Made by a program: the position numbers and the translations under genes. The notes under the pieces were generated by a model. The model did not search any database and was not told where the DNA came from. It was given only the letters and a program-made list of their open reading frames with translations. A stretch of DNA of 10,416 nucleotides from Oehlia diaphana (taxonomy: Eukaryota > Glomeromycota > Glomeromycetes > Glomerales > Glomeraceae). Location: NCBI GenBank assembly GCA_003833135.1, contig QZLH01001319.1, positions 24,227 to 34,642 on the forward strand, read 5' to 3'. Shown in pieces: positions 7,571 to 10,416 of the stretch; positions within the stretch are counted from its first letter, which is position 1, and every line of letters starts with the position of its first letter.

Positions 7571-8630
7571 CTTATCCTAAAAAAAGGAAGGGAACGTTAA
7601 TTACATTCCTCAAGTAAAAAGAAAAAACAAAAATAAAAGAAATAATCTTACTATAGTTCGTTTCTTTTTTAAATTCTGATTGTTTAGCTTCATTTTATGT
7701 TCAGGTTTCCTAAAAAAAAGAAAAAGAATGTTAATTAGTACGTTCTCTTAAGTAAAAATAAAAAAAAACAAAAAAGAAATGAACTTACCATAATTCGTTC
7801 TTTTTTTTAAATCCTGATTGTTTAGCTTTGCCTCACATTTAGGTTTTCTAAAAAAAAGAAAGGGGATGTTAATTAGTATGTTTCCTTAAGTAAAAATAAA
7901 AAAAACAAAAAAAAATGAACTTACCATAGTTCGTTCCTTTTTTTAAATCCTGGTCGTTCAATTTTGTCTCATGTCCAGATTTTCTAAAAAAAAAAAGGAA
8001 TATTAATTAGTACGTTCTCTTAAGTAAAAATAAAAAAAAAAAAAGAAACGAACTTACCATAGTTTGTTCTTTTTTTTAAATTCTGGTTGTTTAATTTCAC
8101 CTCACGTCCAGGTTTTCTAAAAAAAGAAAGGGAACGTTAATTAGTATGTTTTTTTAAGTAAATATAAAAAATAAAAAAAAATGAACTTATTATAGTTCAT
8201 TTTTTTTTAAATCCTGGTCATTCAGCTTTGTCTTACGTTCAGGTTTCCTTAAAAAAAAAAGGGAACGTTAATTACATTCCCTTAAGTAAAAATAAAAAAA
8301 AACAAAAAAAAAATGAACTTCCCATAGTTTGTTCTTTTTTTTTAAATCCTGGTCATTTAGCTTTGTCTTACGTCCAGATTTCCTAAAAAAAAGAAAGGGA
8401 ACGTTAATTACGTTTCCTTAAGTAAAAATAAAAAAAAACTTAAAAAAAAGGAATGAACTTACCATAGTTCGTTCATTTTTTTTTAAATCCTGATCGTATC
8501 ATTAAGCTTTGTTCATTCAGGCTTCCTACTAAAAAAAAGGGAACCATTAATTATGTTCCTTCAAGTAAAAATAACAAAAAAAAGAAATGAATTTACCTAG
8601 TTCTGTTCGTCCAGGAAAAGGTTTTTTAAA
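7571..8630 (-). repeat. array A: ~135-bp tandem intron/micro-exon-like modules
   Basis: About eight copies with a period of 132-140 bp. Read on the minus strand, each has a pyrimidine tract ending TTTTTAG, an exon-like segment, then CTATG|GTAAGTTC, then a T-rich spacer containing GGGAACGTAATTAACGTTCCC-like palindromes. Segments: 8525-8463, 8382-8323, 8247-8191, 8116-8058, 7983-7925, 7847-7789 and 7709-7652 (63, 60, 57, 59, 59, 59 and 58 nt). From the second to the seventh, one frame is open end to end with consensus KPGRETKLNDQDLKKRTNY. Donors are intact in the first, fourth, fifth, sixth and (GTAAGA) seventh, and mutated in the second and third. Lengths of 59 nt do not keep frame from copy to copy, so a continuous protein is not supported as it stands. 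It may be a decaying micro-exon gene or a satellite derived from one. Confidence 0.7.
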
Positions 8631-8649
8631 AAAAAAAATTTTTTTTTTA

Positions 8650-8760
8650 TTTAAAAAAAAATTTGATCTGAATCTGTTTAGATCAGATTAGATTTTTTTG
8701 TGTTATGATCTGATCTGATTCAAAATTGATCAAATCAGAATTTGGAACACTACTTAGAGC
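8650..8760. repeat. GATCTGAATC-rich block between the two arrays
   Basis: Carries TTGATCTGAATCTG, AGATCAGATTAG and GATCTGATCTGATTC, the same vocabulary as 7390-7570, and lies just before array B. It ends in GGAACACTACTTAGAGC. If the arrays are divergent transcription units, this interval plus 8760-8830 would hold both promoters; TATA-like words are present but not distinctive. Confidence 0.55.
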
Positions 8761-8830
8761 ATTTTACTGGTTGAAATTTATGCTATCGGGTATTCAGTAT
8801 ATCAGTATATTTGATTGGCTGATCTACACA

Positions 8831-9990
8831 TCTTTTTTTTTGTAGATTCTAGATAAATGTCTCTAAATATTTTGTTTTTTTATGTAAAAACATTCATTAA
8901 CATTCTTTTACTGTTTTTTTTTGTAGATTTTGGCCGAAACTTGGAAATGGAGACTAGTGAGTATTTTTAAAAGGAGGAAGCAAGTTTTTTCTTTGATTTT
9001 TCATATGTAAGAATATTTATTAACGTTCTTTTACTTTTCCCTTTTTGTAGATTTTGGCCTGTGAACTTGAAATTAGGATCAGTAAGTGTTTTTAAAGAGG
9101 AAAGCAGGAGGTTTTTTTTTATGTAAGAATATTTATTAACGTTCTTTACTTTTTTTTTTTGTAGATTTTAGCCTGCAATTCGGAAATGAGAACTGGTAGA
9201 TATTTGGAGGAGTAGGAGGTTTTTTTTGTTTTTTTTTATGTAAGAACGTTTATTAATGTTCTTTTATTTTTTTTTGTAGATTTCAGTCTGGAACTCAGAA
9301 ATGGAGACTGTTGGTGAGTATTTTTAAAGGGAAGAAGGGGATTTTTAAATTTTTCTTTATGTAAGAACATATATTAACATTCTTTTATTTCTATTTTTTT
9401 GTAAATTTCAGCCCGAAATTCAGAAATGGAGACTGGTAAGTATTTTTAAAAAAGGGAAGTGGGGGTTTTTTATTTTATTTATGTAAGAACGTTTATTAAT
9501 GTTTTTTTACTTTTTTTTTTGTAGATTTTAGCTTGCAACTCAGAAATGGAGACCAGTGAGTATTTGGAAAAGTAGGGGTTTTTTGTTTTCTTTATATAAA
9601 AACATTTATTAACATTCCTTTACTTCTTTTATTGTAGATTTTAGCCCGGAACTTGAAAATGGAGACCGGTGAGTATTTCTAAATATTTTTTTATGTTTCT
9701 TCATGTAAGAACATTTATTAACATTCTTTTACTACCTTTTTTTGTAGATTTTAGTCTGAAACTTGGAAATGGTGACCAGTGGTAATTATTTTTAAAGGGA
9801 GGAAGCAGATTTTTTTAATTTTTCTTTATGTAAGAATGTTTATTAACGTTCCTTTACTTCTTTTTTTTGTAGATTTTAGGCCAGAACTTGGAAATGGAAA
9901 CCGGTGAGTATTTCTAAAAGAGGAAGTTATTTTTTTATATTTCTTCATGTAAGGACGTTAATAATGTTTCTTTTTTTTATCATTTTTATT
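8831..9990 (+). repeat. array B: ~118-bp tandem intron/micro-exon-like modules
   Basis: Nine good copies plus a degenerate first one; the period is 110-125 bp. Each plus-strand unit has ATGTAAGAACGTT-TATT-AACGTTCTTTTA, a T-rich tract ending TTTTGTAG, an exon-like segment ATTTTAGCCxGAACTxGAAATGGAGACxG, and a donor GTGAGT or GTAAGT. Segments: 8927-8956, 9051-9081, 9165-9195, 9280-9313, 9405-9435, 9525-9555, 9638-9668, 9748-9781 and 9873-9903, mostly 31 nt. Donors are canonical in seven of nine; the fifth copy has lost the first acceptor (GTAA) but keeps a second AG seven bases on, shared by seven copies, that would give 24-nt segments. From the first AG the peptides resemble ILARNLEMET; only one copy has a stop. 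The 31-nt length rotates the frame, so joined coding is doubtful. Confidence 0.7.
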
Positions 9991-9992
9991 AG

Positions 9993-10035
9993 GACATGAA
10001 TTCTACAAACTATAAGTTGAGTGGATGAAAATAAA
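9993..10035 (+). other. putative terminal exon and polyadenylation signal after array B
   Basis: The last array B donor (9904) is followed by a diverged spacer and the acceptor TTTTTATTAG at 9983-9992. The sequence after it contains ATGAATTCTACAAACTATAAG (9996-10016) and a TGA at 10026-10028. AATAAA lies at 10030-10035, overlapping the end of the frame region. This unique ending, different from the repeated segments, is what a terminal exon would look like. Evidence is positional only. Confidence 0.35.
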
Positions 10036-10416
10036 TATTTATTATTGTGATATTATGAAAAATCAGTAATTTAACTTGTTGACTGGTATATGCATGATAG
10101 GTTACTGATAGGTACCCAATATATGACTAATTGGTATATTTAAGTAGGGTTTTATATTATTTAAAGGAATAAAGAGTTAACTTGCAGTTAATTCTAATAT
10201 AAATAGTATAAATGCATTTTATGAATTATAATAACCCGGATTGATATATTGGGATTAAAATCTATAGTCCAATCAGAATTTGTTGTTATAATTAAGTGAT
10301 TGATCACATGATTTTGGTATTTATATTTCGCACTTTGTTTATTTTTTTTTTCCTTTCGTAAAAACCTTTCTCTTAAACTTTTTATTTAAAACAAATTCTT
10401 TACTTGGTTATTATTA
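10036..10416. other. right-edge intergenic sequence with promoter-like motifs
   Basis: No open frame. GTATAAATGC at about 10207 and a CCAATCAG box at about 10269 precede a long pyrimidine-rich stretch (10334-10380), as often seen upstream of fungal start codons. A palindromic GTGATTGATCAC lies at about 10297. A plus-strand gene could begin beyond the window; nothing here proves it. Confidence 0.25.

Noticed and set aside
7571..9990. CRISPR array
   Set aside because: Units of 110-140 bp are similar along their whole length with no unique spacers, and the context is an intron-bearing eukaryote.

Overview
The window looks like nuclear DNA of an AT-rich fungus. Three observations support this: one convincing gene with three short introns (67-77 nt) bounded by GT...AG; intergenic DNA that is overwhelmingly A+T; and many short non-coding repeats with little else. 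The protein family and general character resemble arbuscular mycorrhizal fungi (Glomeromycotina, Rhizophagus-like). That placement is recollection plus inference, not a search result. There is no sign of prokaryotic operons, rRNA or tRNA.

Layout. 1-507 holds degenerate repeats: three tandem copies of a ~150-bp hairpin-bearing unit, then an ATTTCGGA motif cluster. 804-2378 (minus) is the only gene I can build completely: four exons, 453 codons, with a Lys/Ser/Glu-rich disordered N-terminal half and a C-terminal PD-(D/E)XK nuclease-like domain. 2465-2808 holds a decayed coiled-coil coding fragment. 2880-3675 is two kinds of short tandem repeat. 4249-5330 (minus) holds coding-like relics broken by stops and frame changes. 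5398-5945 has two copies of a ~200-bp repeat with internal inverted arms. 6461-6704 is a small non-autonomous transposon with perfect 11-bp terminal inverted repeats and an intact 8-bp target duplication, which is hAT-like. 6900-7053 is palindromic.

The most unusual part is 7390-10036. Two tandem arrays lie back to back. Array A (7571-8630) read on the minus strand, and array B (8831-9990) read on the plus strand, both repeat a module of pyrimidine tract + AG, a short exon-like segment, a GT(A/G)AGT donor, and an intron-like spacer carrying an AACGTT...AACGTT palindrome. Array A segments (about 57-60 nt) carry an open ~19-residue repeat in six successive copies. Array B segments are about 31 nt, and the array ends in a putative terminal exon with a stop codon and AATAAA. 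The two arrays may be a divergent pair of micro-exon-rich transcription units, or satellites born from intron-exon modules. Frames do not join cleanly across most copies, so coding status is open. Copy-to-copy differences are dominated by C/T and G/A changes at CpG, suggesting cytosine-deamination decay.

The rightmost 380 bp hold only a CCAAT box and TATA-like sequence that could belong to a gene starting beyond the window.
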